Of a DNA stretch of 11,352 nucleotides, positions 1 to 7,076 are shown in pieces. The stretch's first letter is position 1. Each line of letters begins with the position of its first letter. The notes beneath the pieces were generated by a model, which had not been told where the DNA came from, did not search any database, and saw only the letters and a list, made by a program, of their open reading frames with translations. Origin of the DNA: Eubacteriales Family XIII. Incertae Sedis bacterium (GTDB taxonomy: Bacteria; Bacillota_A; Clostridia; Peptostreptococcales; Anaerovoracaceae); the NCBI GenBank assembly GCA_031280075.1, contig JAITHG010000313.1:1-11352 (forward strand). Reading direction: 5' to 3'. A program made the position numbers and the translations under genes.

Positions 1-824
1 AACAAGAACTACAGACCAAGTACGACCGACTGCTCTCAATCCTGAAGTCCTACGGCAGCGTTGCCGTCGCCTTCTCGGGCGGGGTGGACTCCACGCTGCT
101 GCTCCGTGCCGCCCTGGACGCGCTGGGCGACACCGGAACCATCGCAGTCACGGCGCGTTCCTGCTCCTTCCCAGAGCGGGAGCTGCGGGAGGCAGCCGCC
201 TACTGCGCGGCAAACGGGGTGCGTCATTTCGTCACAGACTCAGAGGAGCTTGACATCGAAGGTTTTGCGCAAAACCCACCGAACCGCTGCTATCTCTGCA
301 AGTCCGAGCTGTTCACAAAGATCGAAGAGATCGCCGCACGCGAGGGGCTCGCCTATGTCGCGGAAGGCAGCAACCTCGACGACGAGGGCGACTATCGCCC
401 GGGGCTTGAGGCTGTCAAGGAGCACGGGGTGAAGAGCCCGCTGCGTGAGGCAGGGCTGGACAAGGACGACATCCGCGCCATCTCGAAGGCGCTGGGGCTC
501 GCCTCCTGGGACAAGCAGAGCTTTGCCTGCCTCTCTTCGCGCTTCGCCTACGGAGAGACGATCAGCGAAGAGAAACTGCATCGCGTCGACAGGGCGGAAC
601 AACTGCTGCTCGACCTCGGTTTCACACAGGTGCGCGTCCGCGTGCACGGTGAGGCGGGCGACGTGGCACGCATCGAGGTCAAGCCCGAGGAGTTCGCAAA
701 ACTGCTCGAAGAAAAAAACCGCCGGACAGTGACGGACGGCTTGGCAGAGACAGGTTTCCGCTTCGTCTCGCTCGACCTGAATGGCTACCAGACGGGCAGC
801 ATGAACCGGACGCTGCCCACATGA
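1..824 (+). CDS. larE: LarE-type ATP-dependent sacrificial sulfur transferase (5' truncated)
   Basis: LarE is a PP-loop enzyme that adenylates the carboxylates of a pyridinium dicarboxylate and donates cysteine sulfur to them. It helps make the nickel-pincer cofactor of lactate racemase in the cytoplasm. The frame is open from base 3 to the TGA at 822-824, and the true start lies left of the window. The PP-loop SGGVDST is encoded at 75-95, so the GTG at 84 inside it cannot be the start. A CYLCK motif (Cys codons 288-290 and 297-299) and a CLSSRFAYG motif (Cys codon 528-530) are typical of LarE. The Cys in CLSSR aligns with the sulfur-donating or cluster-binding position of the family. The visible part, about 273 residues, is close to the family's full length, so little is missing. 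No larA, larB or larC is visible. The related NAD synthase/GMP synthase PP-loop families are less likely because of the CLSSR motif. Confidence 0.9.
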   Translation, partial: QELQTKYDRLLSILKSYGSVAVAFSGGVDSTLLLRAALDALGDTGTIAVTARSCSFPERELREAAAYCAANGVRHFVTDSEELDIEGFAQNPPNRCYLCKSELFTKIEEIAAREGLAYVAEGSNLDDEGDYRPGLEAVKEHGVKSPLREAGLDKDDIRAISKALGLASWDKQSFACLSSRFAYGETISEEKLHRVDRAEQLLLDLGFTQVRVRVHGEAGDVARIEVKPEEFAKLLEEKNRRTVTDGLAETGFRFVSLDLNGYQTGSMNRTLPT

Positions 825-857
825 AGGCGGTCTGTCTCTATCCGCGCAGAGCGTGGC

Positions 858-1208
858 TCATGCCTTCAGGGCATCCCTGATTCCGTCCTTAAGCGCGACG
901 AGGTTTTCGACAAAACTCGCCACCTCGCCTTCGATGGCCGCAACATCCGCATCGCGCCCAGCGATCTCCAGGCGGTAGGCCTGCTCGCCGATTTCGTCTG
1001 CGCCAATGCTCCGCGCAGCGCTCTTGAATGCGTGCGCAAGCGTCCGGAACCCATCAAAATCCTTGCTGGCAGCAAGAATGCGCAGTCCGTCGGCTTTCTC
1101 CTCGACATCCGAGACAAAGGCAGCCAGCACCTCTTCATACAGTTCCGCCATGCCCGCAACGTTCGCGAGCCCCTTGGCGCAGTCCAGTCCAGGGATGGTT
1201 TGCATCAT
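858..1208 (-). CDS. stand-alone Hpt (histidine phosphotransfer) domain protein
   Basis: This 116-residue protein is almost entirely one Hpt domain, the four-helix bundle that passes phosphoryl groups between receiver domains in phosphorelays. The phospho-acceptor motif is AHAFKSAARSIGA, with His59 and the usual Lys62-Ser63 after it, comparable to the family pattern HxLKGxAxxIGA. The N-terminal LYEEVLAAFVSDVE segment is the usual first-helix pattern. I chose the first of two adjacent ATGs (1206-1208) because a GAGGGGG ribosome binding site sits 8 bases upstream. A longer frame to 1241 has no such site. No histidine kinase or response regulator is in the window, so the partner is unknown. The gene converges on larE with about 33 bp between them and no clear terminator. 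Confidence 0.85.
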   Translation of the reverse strand: MMQTIPGLDCAKGLANVAGMAELYEEVLAAFVSDVEEKADGLRILAASKDFDGFRTLAHAFKSAARSIGADEIGEQAYRLEIAGRDADVAAIEGEVASFVENLVALKDGIRDALKA

Positions 1209-1524
1209 CAGTCGTACCCCCTCACAAGGCAGCCAAAGCAACTGTGGGAATCTACGTCCAAAAACGCTGGTCGCCCCTCCGCAGTTCCCACTTTCCCTAT
1301 TTCCCTATCAGTATGCTGCAACCGGGCACAAAAAGCAACCGCCTGCAGGCATAAACTGTCACGTAGTATGTACGGCACTGGATTGCTACGTTGCCTGCGG
1401 CTCCTCGCAAAGACAGAAGCATAGGCATCAACGGGGTTCTGGGATTGCGAGCCTGCAGCGTCGGAAGTGTGGCACCAGACGGAGCTTTGTCTGTGCAACC
1501 GATATCGCCGGGGCGGCCTGCACG
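1209..1524. other. intergenic region between hpt and the URO-D gene
   Basis: No convincing gene is visible in these 316 bases; the open frames look like GC-rich noise. It holds a perfect 10-bp palindrome GCCTGCAGGC (1341-1350), a short tandem repeat of TTTCCCTA units (1292-1308), and an inverted repeat with one bulge (1472-1480 against 1489-1496, GTCTGTGC) that could lie in the URO-D mRNA 3' end but has no T-run. A weak promoter candidate for hpt on the minus strand is TTGCTT, 17 bp, CATACT (the -10 is at 1310-1315); this is only a guess. Confidence 0.4.
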
Positions 1525-2559
1525 CTACAGGCCGCGGTACTGCTCCAAACTGTAGCGATACAGCTCATCCTCAAATGTCCGGTACATCTCTTCCGTGGGG
1601 GTGGTGGCGGAGGTGATGACACCTGCGCCCGGGTTGCGGTGTGCCCCAAACCTGTCAACGGTTTCCCGTGCCTTTTCCCTGACCATTTCCTGTGTGGTGG
1701 AAGGGTCATAGAAAAATGCAGTGTCCGCCCCTATGTATTCCACTGTGCAGCGGTCACCGAAATCCGAGAGGATCTTCGGGATGTCATTGATCGGCTGGAT
1801 CTCCAGAGCATCCGCCCCGATCTCGTCCACGATGTAGGGGATGAAGTCGTTGATGAGCCCGCAGTTGTGCGACATCGCAAGGACACCCTCGTCCTTGATG
1901 GCCTTGAAGATCCGGATCGTCGGCGGCAGCAGAGTCTTCTCAAAGAGCTCCAAGGAGAAGAAGGGCGCGCGTGCCGTCCCCCAGTCGTCATGATAGTAGA
2001 AATAATCGTAATGGTAAACAGCGTTCAGTCGCCGGAAGACATCGATCGCGAAGTCTGCCATGGCTTCAAAGAAGCTTCGGCAGGCATCCGGCTCGCTGAT
2101 AAGATCCACAAGTGCATTCTCAAACCCTTCCAGCGCATGCAGCCGCTGGAAGACACCCCCGTTGAATCTCGAATGCAGCGCCAGATTCCCGTCGCGTACA
2201 AACGTGCCTGCGCCTTCTGACCAGTCCAGGGCATCCAGATCGGGGAAGACCACTTTTTCTTCCCAGTCCAGAATGGAATCCAGCACTTCCCCCACAGGGG
2301 TGCACGAAGCCTGCTCCTCCGAATACTTCCGAAACACGCCAAACCAATCCGTATAGTCGCAGCTGCGCCAGTTGTGGGAATCTTGGTTTGGACAGGCAGG
2401 GCTCATCTGGGAGGAAGAGGCGAGGTTGGGCATGAACAGAGGCTTTTCGTGACGAAGCGCCCTTAGGAGGTTCTCCCCTTCGGGAATGGGCGTGTCCCTG
2501 TCGATCCGCCCCCACATCTTCGGCACGACCGGTATCGTGAAATGTGCTGACCCATCCAT
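1525..2559 (-). CDS. URO-D superfamily protein (methyltransferase-like, substrate unknown)
   Basis: This 344-residue protein has the uroporphyrinogen decarboxylase / cobamide methyltransferase TIM-barrel pattern: HDDWGTARAPFFS (residues 190-202), then MSHNCGLINDFIPYIVDEIG (229-248) and ALEIQP (251-256). The His231-x-Cys233 pair matches the start of the zinc motif of MtaA/MtbA-type methyltransferases. The position where those enzymes usually carry the third Cys reads GAGVITSATTP here (about 311-321), so that ligand seems absent; Cys271 is the only other nearby candidate. The Arg-rich N-terminal substrate motif of true HemE is also missing, so heme synthesis is unlikely. I chose ATG 2557-2559 because AGGGAG lies 7 bases upstream; the frame itself extends to 2610. 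No corrinoid protein or methyltransferase partner is adjacent. The family call is firm, the reaction unknown. Confidence 0.8.
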   Translation of the reverse strand: MDGSAHFTIPVVPKMWGRIDRDTPIPEGENLLRALRHEKPLFMPNLASSSQMSPACPNQDSHNWRSCDYTDWFGVFRKYSEEQASCTPVGEVLDSILDWEEKVVFPDLDALDWSEGAGTFVRDGNLALHSRFNGGVFQRLHALEGFENALVDLISEPDACRSFFEAMADFAIDVFRRLNAVYHYDYFYYHDDWGTARAPFFSLELFEKTLLPPTIRIFKAIKDEGVLAMSHNCGLINDFIPYIVDEIGADALEIQPINDIPKILSDFGDRCTVEYIGADTAFFYDPSTTQEMVREKARETVDRFGAHRNPGAGVITSATTPTEEMYRTFEDELYRYSLEQYRGL

Positions 2560-2620
2560 GGCATGTCTCCCTTGCATACTGCATTCATGACTGATATCAC
2601 CACAAATCATATATGCAGTG

Positions 2621-2649
2621 ATTATATTGGCAAAACCAGTATACGTCAG
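2621..2649 (-). promoter_or_regulatory. predicted sigma-70 promoter of the URO-D gene
   Basis: On the minus strand a perfect -10 hexamer TATAAT (2621-2626) lies exactly 17 bp from CTGACG (2644-2649), a 4/6 match to the -35 consensus. The predicted start is about 2614, giving a leader of roughly 55 bases before the ATG at 2559. It implies that the gene is transcribed separately from purF upstream. Confidence 0.6.
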
Positions 2650-2747
2650 GATCGGTCACACAGCAAATAACAGAAGTGTCCGCGCCATAAATGATGGGTC
2701 ATACTGCAGCTGCCCACAGGCGCAGCGTGCGTTTTCGGGTCGCTGTG

Positions 2748-2771
2748 CTGGCGCGCGAACCGATGCGCCAG
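2748..2771 (-). terminator. hairpin just after purF, weak terminator candidate
   Basis: CTGGCGC (2748-2754) and GCGCCAG (2765-2771) form a 7-bp GC-rich inverted repeat with a 10-base loop, starting one base past the purF stop codon on the minus strand. There is no T-run after it, so it may be mRNA 3' structure and not an intrinsic terminator. The rest of the purF to URO-D gap (2560-2772) shows only the URO-D promoter. Confidence 0.3.
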
Positions 2772-2772
2772 G

Positions 2773-4221
2773 CTACTTCCCCAACAGGTTGATAATCGGC
2801 TGGGAGAATACGCTGGTCTCGGGTTCTTCGGGGAGCTCTATGGGGTAATCCCCGCTGAAGCATGCCATGCAGGGGGGGCAGCCCATGTCGGTGAGGATGC
2901 GCCCCAGCGTCTCTGTGGGGAGGTAGGCAAGAGAGTCGCACCCGAGGATCTGTGCCACCTCTTCCTCCGAGCGTTTTGCCGCGATCAGCTTGTCCCGGTC
3001 GGGCACATCCGTGCCGAAATAGCAGGGGTGCCGGAAAGGGGGGGCGGACACGCGCATGTGCACTTCCATCGCGCCCGCTTCGCGCAAGGCAGAGACGATG
3101 CGCGCAGACGTGGTTCCGCGCACGATGCTGTCGTCGATGAGCACGATACGCTTGCCTTCGACGTTTTTGGCGAGCGGGTTGAGCTTGAGCCGGACGGCGC
3201 GCTCCCGCTGCCCCTGCGAAGGGGTGATGAAGGTGCGTCCGATATAGCGGTTTTTGATGAGCCCGTTGACGTTCGGGAGCCCGGATTCCTCCGAGTAGCC
3301 CGTCGCTGCAGAGCGTCCGGAATCCGGGACTGCCACGACGACGACGTTGTCCCCCTCCACCCGGTTTGTGCGTGCGAGCGCACGCCCCATCTCCCGGCGC
3401 GCCTTCTCCACGCCTGCCCCGCCGATGATGCTGTCGGGACGCGCGAAGTAGATGAACTCAAAACTGCAGAAAGATGGCTGGCGCGTGAGCCCGCTGTCGA
3501 AGGATGTGAGAGAGCCGTTTTCGACCAGGACGATCTCGCCCGGCTCCACGTCGCGGACGAAGGCACCGCCGACCGCGTCGATGGCGCAGGTCTCCGAGGC
3601 GAAGATCCACGCGTTGCCGCGCTTCCCGATGGAGAGGGGGCGGAAGCCGTTTGGGTCGCGCGCGGCGACGAGCTTGCGCGGGCTCATGGCGAGCAGGCTG
3701 TATGCGCCCCGGATCTTCTGCATCGTGTTTTTGACTGCTTCCTCGATGGATTCCGTCCCGAGGCGCTCGCGGACGATGGTGTAGGCGATGATCTCGCTGT
3801 CGCTCGTGCCGTGGAAGATGCCGCCGCCCAGCTCGATGTCACGTCGCAGGCTGCCCGCATTCACGAGGTTGCCGTTGTGGGCGACGGCGAGGTTGCCCTT
3901 GATGTGTCCGACGGCGATGGGCTGCGCATTCTCGACATTCCCGCTGCCCGTCGTGGAATAGCGCACATGCCCGATGGCGGAGCTTCCAGGCATGCCTGAC
4001 AGCTGCTCTTCGTCGAACACGTCCATGACGAGCCCGAGATCCTTGCGGCAGGAGATGACACCGCCGTGGTTGACAGCGATGCCCGCTGCCTCCTGTCCCC
4101 GATGCTGCAGGGCAAAGAGACCGAAGAAGGTGTCGAAGGCGGCATCGCTCGCCGTACCGAGCGGGGAGGCGATGCCGAAGACACCGCATTCTTCGTGGAG
4201 GTGGTCGCTGTTATTTGTCAT
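2773..4221 (-). CDS. purF: amidophosphoribosyltransferase (glutamine PRPP amidotransferase)
   Basis: PurF catalyses the first committed step of purine synthesis: PRPP plus glutamine gives 5-phosphoribosylamine. The protein has 482 residues, the normal length. From the chosen start, residues 1-11 form a propeptide that is removed to expose Cys12 of CGVFG as the N-terminal catalytic nucleophile, as in the Bacillus subtilis enzyme. The Ntn glutaminase half shows [14 protein letters not shown] (115-119) and GTSDSE (138-143). The phosphoribosyltransferase half shows the PRPP loop [13 protein letters not shown] (360-372). Cys252, Cys400, Cys451 and Cys454 match the four [4Fe-4S] ligands of the B. 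subtilis type. ATG 4219-4221 is preceded by GGAG with 7-base spacing inside the end of pyrG, and the two reading frames overlap by 11 bp, so translation is probably coupled. No other pur gene follows; the next gene has its own promoter. Confidence 0.97.
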   Translation of the reverse strand: MTNNSDHLHEECGVFGIASPLGTASDAAFDTFFGLFALQHRGQEAAGIAVNHGGVISCRKDLGLVMDVFDEEQLSGMPGSSAIGHVRYSTTGSGNVENAQPIAVGHIKGNLAVAHNGNLVNAGSLRRDIELGGGIFHGTSDSEIIAYTIVRERLGTESIEEAVKNTMQKIRGAYSLLAMSPRKLVAARDPNGFRPLSIGKRGNAWIFASETCAIDAVGGAFVRDVEPGEIVLVENGSLTSFDSGLTRQPSFCSFEFIYFARPDSIIGGAGVEKARREMGRALARTNRVEGDNVVVVAVPDSGRSAATGYSEESGLPNVNGLIKNRYIGRTFITPSQGQRERAVRLKLNPLAKNVEGKRIVLIDDSIVRGTTSARIVSALREAGAMEVHMRVSAPPFRHPCYFGTDVPDRDKLIAAKRSEEEVAQILGCDSLAYLPTETLGRILTDMGCPPCMACFSGDYPIELPEEPETSVFSQPIINLLGK

Positions 4222-5818
4222 ACTTCTGCTCCATTGCATGGCGCACGAACTCCCGGAACAGCGGGTGCGATCGGTTGGGCCTGCTCTTGAACTCAGGATG
4301 GTACTGCACGCCGATGAACCAAGGGTTGGCAGGGTACTCGATCGATTCCACGAGCCTGCCGTCGGGCGACTGCCCTACGATGCGCATGCCGTTCGCCTCG
4401 AAGCGCTCCTTGTAGTCATTATTGAATTCATATCGATGCCGGTGCCGCTCCATGAATTCGTTCTTGCCGTAGGCAGCTGCCAGCCCGCTGTCCTGCGCGG
4501 CGATGCAGGGATACGCGCCGAGCCGCATCGTCCCGCCTTTGGGAAGGTCGCCCTGCTGATCCTCCATCAGGTAGATGACCGGGTCGGGCGAGACCTTGTC
4601 GAATTCCGTTGAATTCGCCTGCTCCAGACCGAGCACGTTGCGGGCAAACTCGATGGCTGCGATGTGCATGCCGAGGCAGATGCCGAAGTAGGGAACGTTC
4701 TTTTCCCGTGCATACTGCGCAGCGCGCACCATGCCGGGGATGGCGCGCTCTCCGAAGCCGCCCGGTACGAGGATGCCGTTGCAGTCGTCAAGAATCTCGC
4801 CGACCGAGTTGTCCGAGATCCCCTCCGAGTCGATCCACTTGATCTCCACCTGCGCGCCGACTTCGTAACCTGCGTGGTTGAGAGCCTGCGCGACGGAGTA
4901 ATAGGCATCGTGCAGCTTCGTGTATTTCCCGACGAGCCCGATGGTGACGAGCCGGTCTCGTGCGGCGACGCGCTGCAGCATCGCCTTCCATTCCGTGAGG
5001 TCGGGCGGGCCCGCTTGGATGCCCAGATGATCCAGGACGATGGCGGATAGGTTCTGATCCTCAAGCATAAGGGGCGCTTCGTAGAGCAGCTGGATATCGC
5101 GGTTCTCGATGACGTGATCGGGCTTGACGTTGCAGAAGAGTGCTATCTTCCGCCGGATGCTGTCGTCGATGTGCCCCTGTGAACGGACGACGATGACGTT
5201 GGGGAAGATGCCGAGCGATTGCAGCTCCCGTACGGAGTGCTGCGTCGGCTTGCTCTTGTATTCGTGCGATGCCTCGAGGTATGGCACGAGGGACACGTGG
5301 ATGAACATGACATCGGAAGGGGCTTGTTCCAGGGCGATCTGGCGGATGGCCTCGAGGAATGGCTGGCTTTCGATGTCGCCGATCGTGCCGCCTATCTCCG
5401 TGATGACGACATCAGCCTCGCTGCTTGTCACCGCCTCATAGATGAAGGCCTTGATCTCGTCCGTGATATGTGGGATGACCTGCACGGTCTCCCCGAGAAA
5501 ATCGCCTGCGCGCTCCTTCGTCAGCACATCCCAGTAGACTTTGCCTGTCGTCAGGTTGGAATATTTGTTCAGCTCGACATCTATGAAGCGCTCGTAATGC
5601 CCGAGATCGAGATCGGTCTCCGCCCCGTCCTCCGTGACGAACACCTCGCCGTGCTCTATGGGGTTCATCGTGCCGGGATCCACATTGATATATGGGTCGA
5701 GTTTCTGCGCGGTCACGCGCAGCCCGCAGTCTTTGAGAAGCCTGCCGAGGGCGGAGGCCGTGATGCCCTTGCCCAGTCCTGAAACGACTCCACCCGTCAC
5801 AAAGATATATTTTGACAT
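4211..5818 (-). CDS. pyrG: CTP synthase (glutamine hydrolysing)
   Basis: PyrG converts UTP to CTP with ATP and glutamine, the last step of pyrimidine nucleotide synthesis. The 535 residues cover both domains. The N-terminal synthetase domain has the ATP loop SGLGKG (13-18), [12 protein letters not shown] and GHYERF. The C-terminal class I glutaminase domain has PGGFGERA (352-359), GICLGMH with nucleophile Cys381, and YHPEF with His507 and Glu509. The start [10 protein letters not shown] at 5816-5818 is the usual CTP synthase N-terminus and follows GAGGTG with suitable spacing; an in-frame ATG further upstream at 5860 is not supported. The gene is followed directly by purF, overlapping it by 11 bp. 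Its leader carries a promoter, GGGC start and terminator (see separate entries) that point to CTP-sensitive attenuation. Confidence 0.98.
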   Translation of the reverse strand: MSKYIFVTGGVVSGLGKGITASALGRLLKDCGLRVTAQKLDPYINVDPGTMNPIEHGEVFVTEDGAETDLDLGHYERFIDVELNKYSNLTTGKVYWDVLTKERAGDFLGETVQVIPHITDEIKAFIYEAVTSSEADVVITEIGGTIGDIESQPFLEAIRQIALEQAPSDVMFIHVSLVPYLEASHEYKSKPTQHSVRELQSLGIFPNVIVVRSQGHIDDSIRRKIALFCNVKPDHVIENRDIQLLYEAPLMLEDQNLSAIVLDHLGIQAGPPDLTEWKAMLQRVAARDRLVTIGLVGKYTKLHDAYYSVAQALNHAGYEVGAQVEIKWIDSEGISDNSVGEILDDCNGILVPGGFGERAIPGMVRAAQYAREKNVPYFGICLGMHIAAIEFARNVLGLEQANSTEFDKVSPDPVIYLMEDQQGDLPKGGTMRLGAYPCIAAQDSGLAAAYGKNEFMERHRHRYEFNNDYKERFEANGMRIVGQSPDGRLVESIEYPANPWFIGVQYHPEFKSRPNRSHPLFREFVRHAMEQKYDK

Positions 5819-5880
5819 TGATTCTGCACCTCGCTGCCTCTTGTTGCCATTTGCCACCATTGATCCGTTCCGTAAAATAG

Positions 5881-5908
5881 AAAAAGCCGTCCGCTAGGGG
5901 GGACGGCT
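5881..5908 (-). terminator. intrinsic terminator in the pyrG leader (attenuator hairpin)
   Basis: A perfect 8-bp inverted repeat (5885-5892 with 5901-5908, core GCCGTCC / GGACGGC) with an 8-base loop is followed on the minus strand by TTTTTC and then TATTTT. It lies between the predicted pyrG start and the pyrG ATG, about 60 bases upstream of the coding region, so it would terminate pyrG's own transcript as well as any read-through from the surface-protein gene. Confidence 0.8.
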
Positions 5909-5912
5909 GCCC
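5881..5912 (-). promoter_or_regulatory. pyrG leader: predicted CTP-responsive reiterative-transcription attenuator
   Basis: Read on the minus strand, the predicted transcript starts GGGC (5912-5909) and runs straight into an 8-bp terminator stem AGCCGUCC / GGACGGCU (5908-5901 with 5892-5885). The loop is CCCCUAGC and a T-run follows. A run of six C (5902-5897) spans the stem and loop. In Bacillus subtilis pyrG, low CTP stalls polymerase before C4 of GGGC, extra G are added by slippage, and the G tract pairs with the C-rich 5' strand of the terminator and prevents termination. Here a G tract could pair with the six C across a 7-base loop (CAGCCGU), which excludes the terminator stem. The layout match is seen directly; the mechanism is inferred. 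Confidence 0.75.
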
Positions 5913-5919
5913 TTGAAAC

Positions 5920-5949
5920 AGTATAACAGTAAAGGGAATCGGTCAGCAA
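5920..5949 (-). promoter_or_regulatory. predicted promoter of pyrG-purF
   Basis: On the minus strand TATACT (5920-5925) is a 5/6 match to the -10 box and is preceded by TG plus one base, an extended -10. TTGCTG (5944-5949) is a weak -35 at 18-bp spacing. An AAAAAATT tract (5964-5971) sits near -55, where an UP element would lie. Seven bases separate the -10 from GGGC, placing the start at 5912. Confidence 0.7.
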
Positions 5950-5979
5950 GGACGACAGGCATGAATTTTTTGTGAAAGG

Positions 5980-6003
5980 CCGCCGCAGGTCTGGTTGTGG
6001 CGG
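5980..6003 (-). terminator. possible hairpin after the surface-protein gene
   Basis: CCGCC (5980-5984) and GGCGG (5999-6003) form a 5-bp stem with a 14-base loop just past the stop codon of the 6012-6860 gene on the minus strand. What follows is CCTTTCAC, a poor T-run. It is a weak terminator at best; the attenuator hairpin at 5881-5908 could serve this transcript too. Confidence 0.3.
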
Positions 6004-6011
6004 AACTGCCC

Positions 6012-6860
6012 TCACGCGCCTGGTCCTCCTTGCTGCTTCTTCCCATCCGTTGGATCTGCCTTTGCCGAACGCGCGCGCCGCACAAGAATCCGAGCGACGA
6101 CGACTGCCGCGACAGCCAGCGCTAGCACAGCGATGAAGATTGGCCACCACGGCACATCGGTCGTGTGCGCGGTCTTGCCTTCGCCCGGATCCACGATGCC
6201 CCCGGACGTGAGCGGGGTTTCTTCCTCGACGATGTCAATGCCCGTGTCGCCTTCGCTGCCTTCATTGCCTTCGGTCACTTCGTCCGACGGCTGCTCTTCC
6301 GGCTCTTCGCCCGTATTTGCGCCACCATCCGTCTGCCCGCTGCCTCCGGACGAATCCGTCTGCCCGCCACTGGTGCCCTGCGAGCTGCTGCCCGAATCCG
6401 TCCCCGGCGCAGATCCGGAGTTTGAGCCGGATGCCGGCTTGTTTCCGCCGCCCGAGCTGCCGCTGGAGGGTTTGACGTTCTCCTTGGGCAAGTCGTTGAT
6501 GATCGTGGTCTTGTCGTCCTGCCCGTCATGGATGCGGGGTGGCTCCGTCTCGGGATCCCACTCTACGGCCGGCGGGCTAGGTTCGCCGCCATCCCCATCC
6601 ACCGCCCCCGATGTGGGGGCAGGATCAATGCCCCCGCTGCTCGGCAGCACGCCCGCCCCTGTGGTCTCCACGGCAGGCGAGGTGGGCAGTACGCCTGACG
6701 ATGTTGGAGCGGAGGCCGTCCCGTACACCATCAAGGCATCGGTCGGCGCTCCTGCGAAAGAGTGCGTTGGCTGCAAGAAAAAAAGCGCAGCAAAAATAAG
6801 GACTGACACCGCAAAAGCGAGCCCCTTGCTTTTTTTCCAACTGCATTGTAGATCATACAT
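6012..6860 (-). CDS. secreted low-complexity protein with C-terminal membrane anchor, function unknown
   Basis: I do not recognise a family. The 282 residues show three zones. Residues 1 to about 36 are a signal peptide: a basic start WKKSK, a hydrophobic core LAFAVSVLIFAALFFL and a likely cleavage near SFA-G (36/37). Residues about 37-235 are an extracytoplasmic stretch rich in Pro, Ser, Gly, Thr, Asp and Glu, with Ser-Gly runs around 130-180 and an acidic part around 185-215, and without obvious folded domains. Residues about 238-260 are one membrane helix, followed by a basic tail starting RRAR (261-264). This predicts a single-pass protein with a long disordered arm outside the membrane. 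An imperfect repeat, SGVLPTS and AGVLPSS, occurs near residues 55-75. The ATG at 6858-6860 has GGGAGGG 5 bases upstream. A competing opposite-strand frame is rejected. Possible roles as an envelope spacer or scaffold are speculation. Confidence 0.75.
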   Translation of the reverse strand: MYDLQCSWKKSKGLAFAVSVLIFAALFFLQPTHSFAGAPTDALMVYGTASAPTSSGVLPTSPAVETTGAGVLPSSGGIDPAPTSGAVDGDGGEPSPPAVEWDPETEPPRIHDGQDDKTTIINDLPKENVKPSSGSSGGGNKPASGSNSGSAPGTDSGSSSQGTSGGQTDSSGGSGQTDGGANTGEEPEEQPSDEVTEGNEGSEGDTGIDIVEEETPLTSGGIVDPGEGKTAHTTDVPWWPIFIAVLALAVAAVVVARILVRRARSAKADPTDGKKQQGGPGA

Positions 6861-6880
6861 CGTATCCCTCCCGACGAAAC

Positions 6881-6896
6881 GAATGCTTGTGCATTC
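6881..6896. repeat. palindrome over the predicted start site of the surface-protein gene
   Basis: GAATGC and GCATTC form a perfect 6-bp inverted repeat around TTGT. The flanks AAC and ATT extend the symmetry imperfectly. It overlaps the predicted transcription start (about 6890) of the minus-strand gene, where a repressor operator could sit, or it could form a hairpin at the 5' end of the mRNA. Confidence 0.4.
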
Positions 6897-6925
6897 ATTT
6901 AATCACGAATTTCGCCCAAATGCAA
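6897..6925 (-). promoter_or_regulatory. predicted promoter of the surface-protein gene
   Basis: On the minus strand TTGCAT (6920-6925) and TTAAAT (6897-6902) are separated by exactly 17 bp, and TGA precedes the -10 box as an extended element. The predicted start, about 6890, leaves a leader of roughly 30 bases that contains the ribosome binding site. Confidence 0.55.
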
Positions 6926-6974
6926 GGGCTTGATGGCGATTCGGTCTTTTTGTGCAAAAAACGGGCAGGCACGT

Positions 6975-7038
6975 GTAGCGTCAAAAGAAAACAACCCCGA
7001 AACCTGATTCGTTGCGTCAAAAGAAAACAACCCCGAAA
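6975..7038 (+). repeat. two direct repeats upstream of the rubrerythrin promoter
   Basis: The 28 bases at 6975-7002 recur at 7011-7038 with a single mismatch (third base A or T); 25 bases are identical. The period is 36 bp and the unit contains GTCAAAAGAAAAC followed by AACCCCGAAA. The second copy ends 4 bases before the predicted -35 box of rubrerythrin. Only two copies exist and the spacer is 8 bases, so it is not a CRISPR array. A tandem regulator binding site is the likeliest reading. Confidence 0.7.
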
Positions 7039-7042
7039 GGCA

Positions 7043-7071
7043 TTTACGCGGCAGGCGAAAAAGGTTACAAT
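7043..7071 (+). promoter_or_regulatory. predicted rubrerythrin promoter
   Basis: TTTACG (7043-7048, 4/6 match) and TACAAT (7066-7071, 5/6 match) are separated by exactly 17 bp. The predicted start is near 7078, giving a leader of about 75 bases before the rubrerythrin ATG. Confidence 0.65.
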
Positions 7072-7076
7072 AAATT

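Noticed and set aside
84..824. larE starting at the GTG at 84
   Set aside because: This GTG encodes the Val inside the PP-loop motif, and the frame stays open and family-like to the left edge.
1006..2220. Long plus-strand open frame of about 400 codons opposite the URO-D gene
   Set aside because: It spans the intergenic gap and the antisense of two better-supported genes, has no recognisable motif, and long antisense frames are expected in GC-rich DNA.
3028..3999. Plus-strand open frame of 323 codons opposite purF
   Set aside because: It is the shadow of purF, whose motifs are unmistakable; no ribosome binding site or family resemblance was seen.
5995..6933. Plus-strand open frame of 312 codons opposite the surface-protein gene
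   Set aside because: The minus-strand frame has a good ribosome binding site, promoter, signal peptide and membrane anchor in the right order; the plus-strand product is Pro/Ser-rich noise.
6975..7038. Repeat pair with 36-bp period as a CRISPR remnant
   Set aside because: The unit is 28 bp with a spacer of only 8 bases, only two copies exist, and no cas gene is near.
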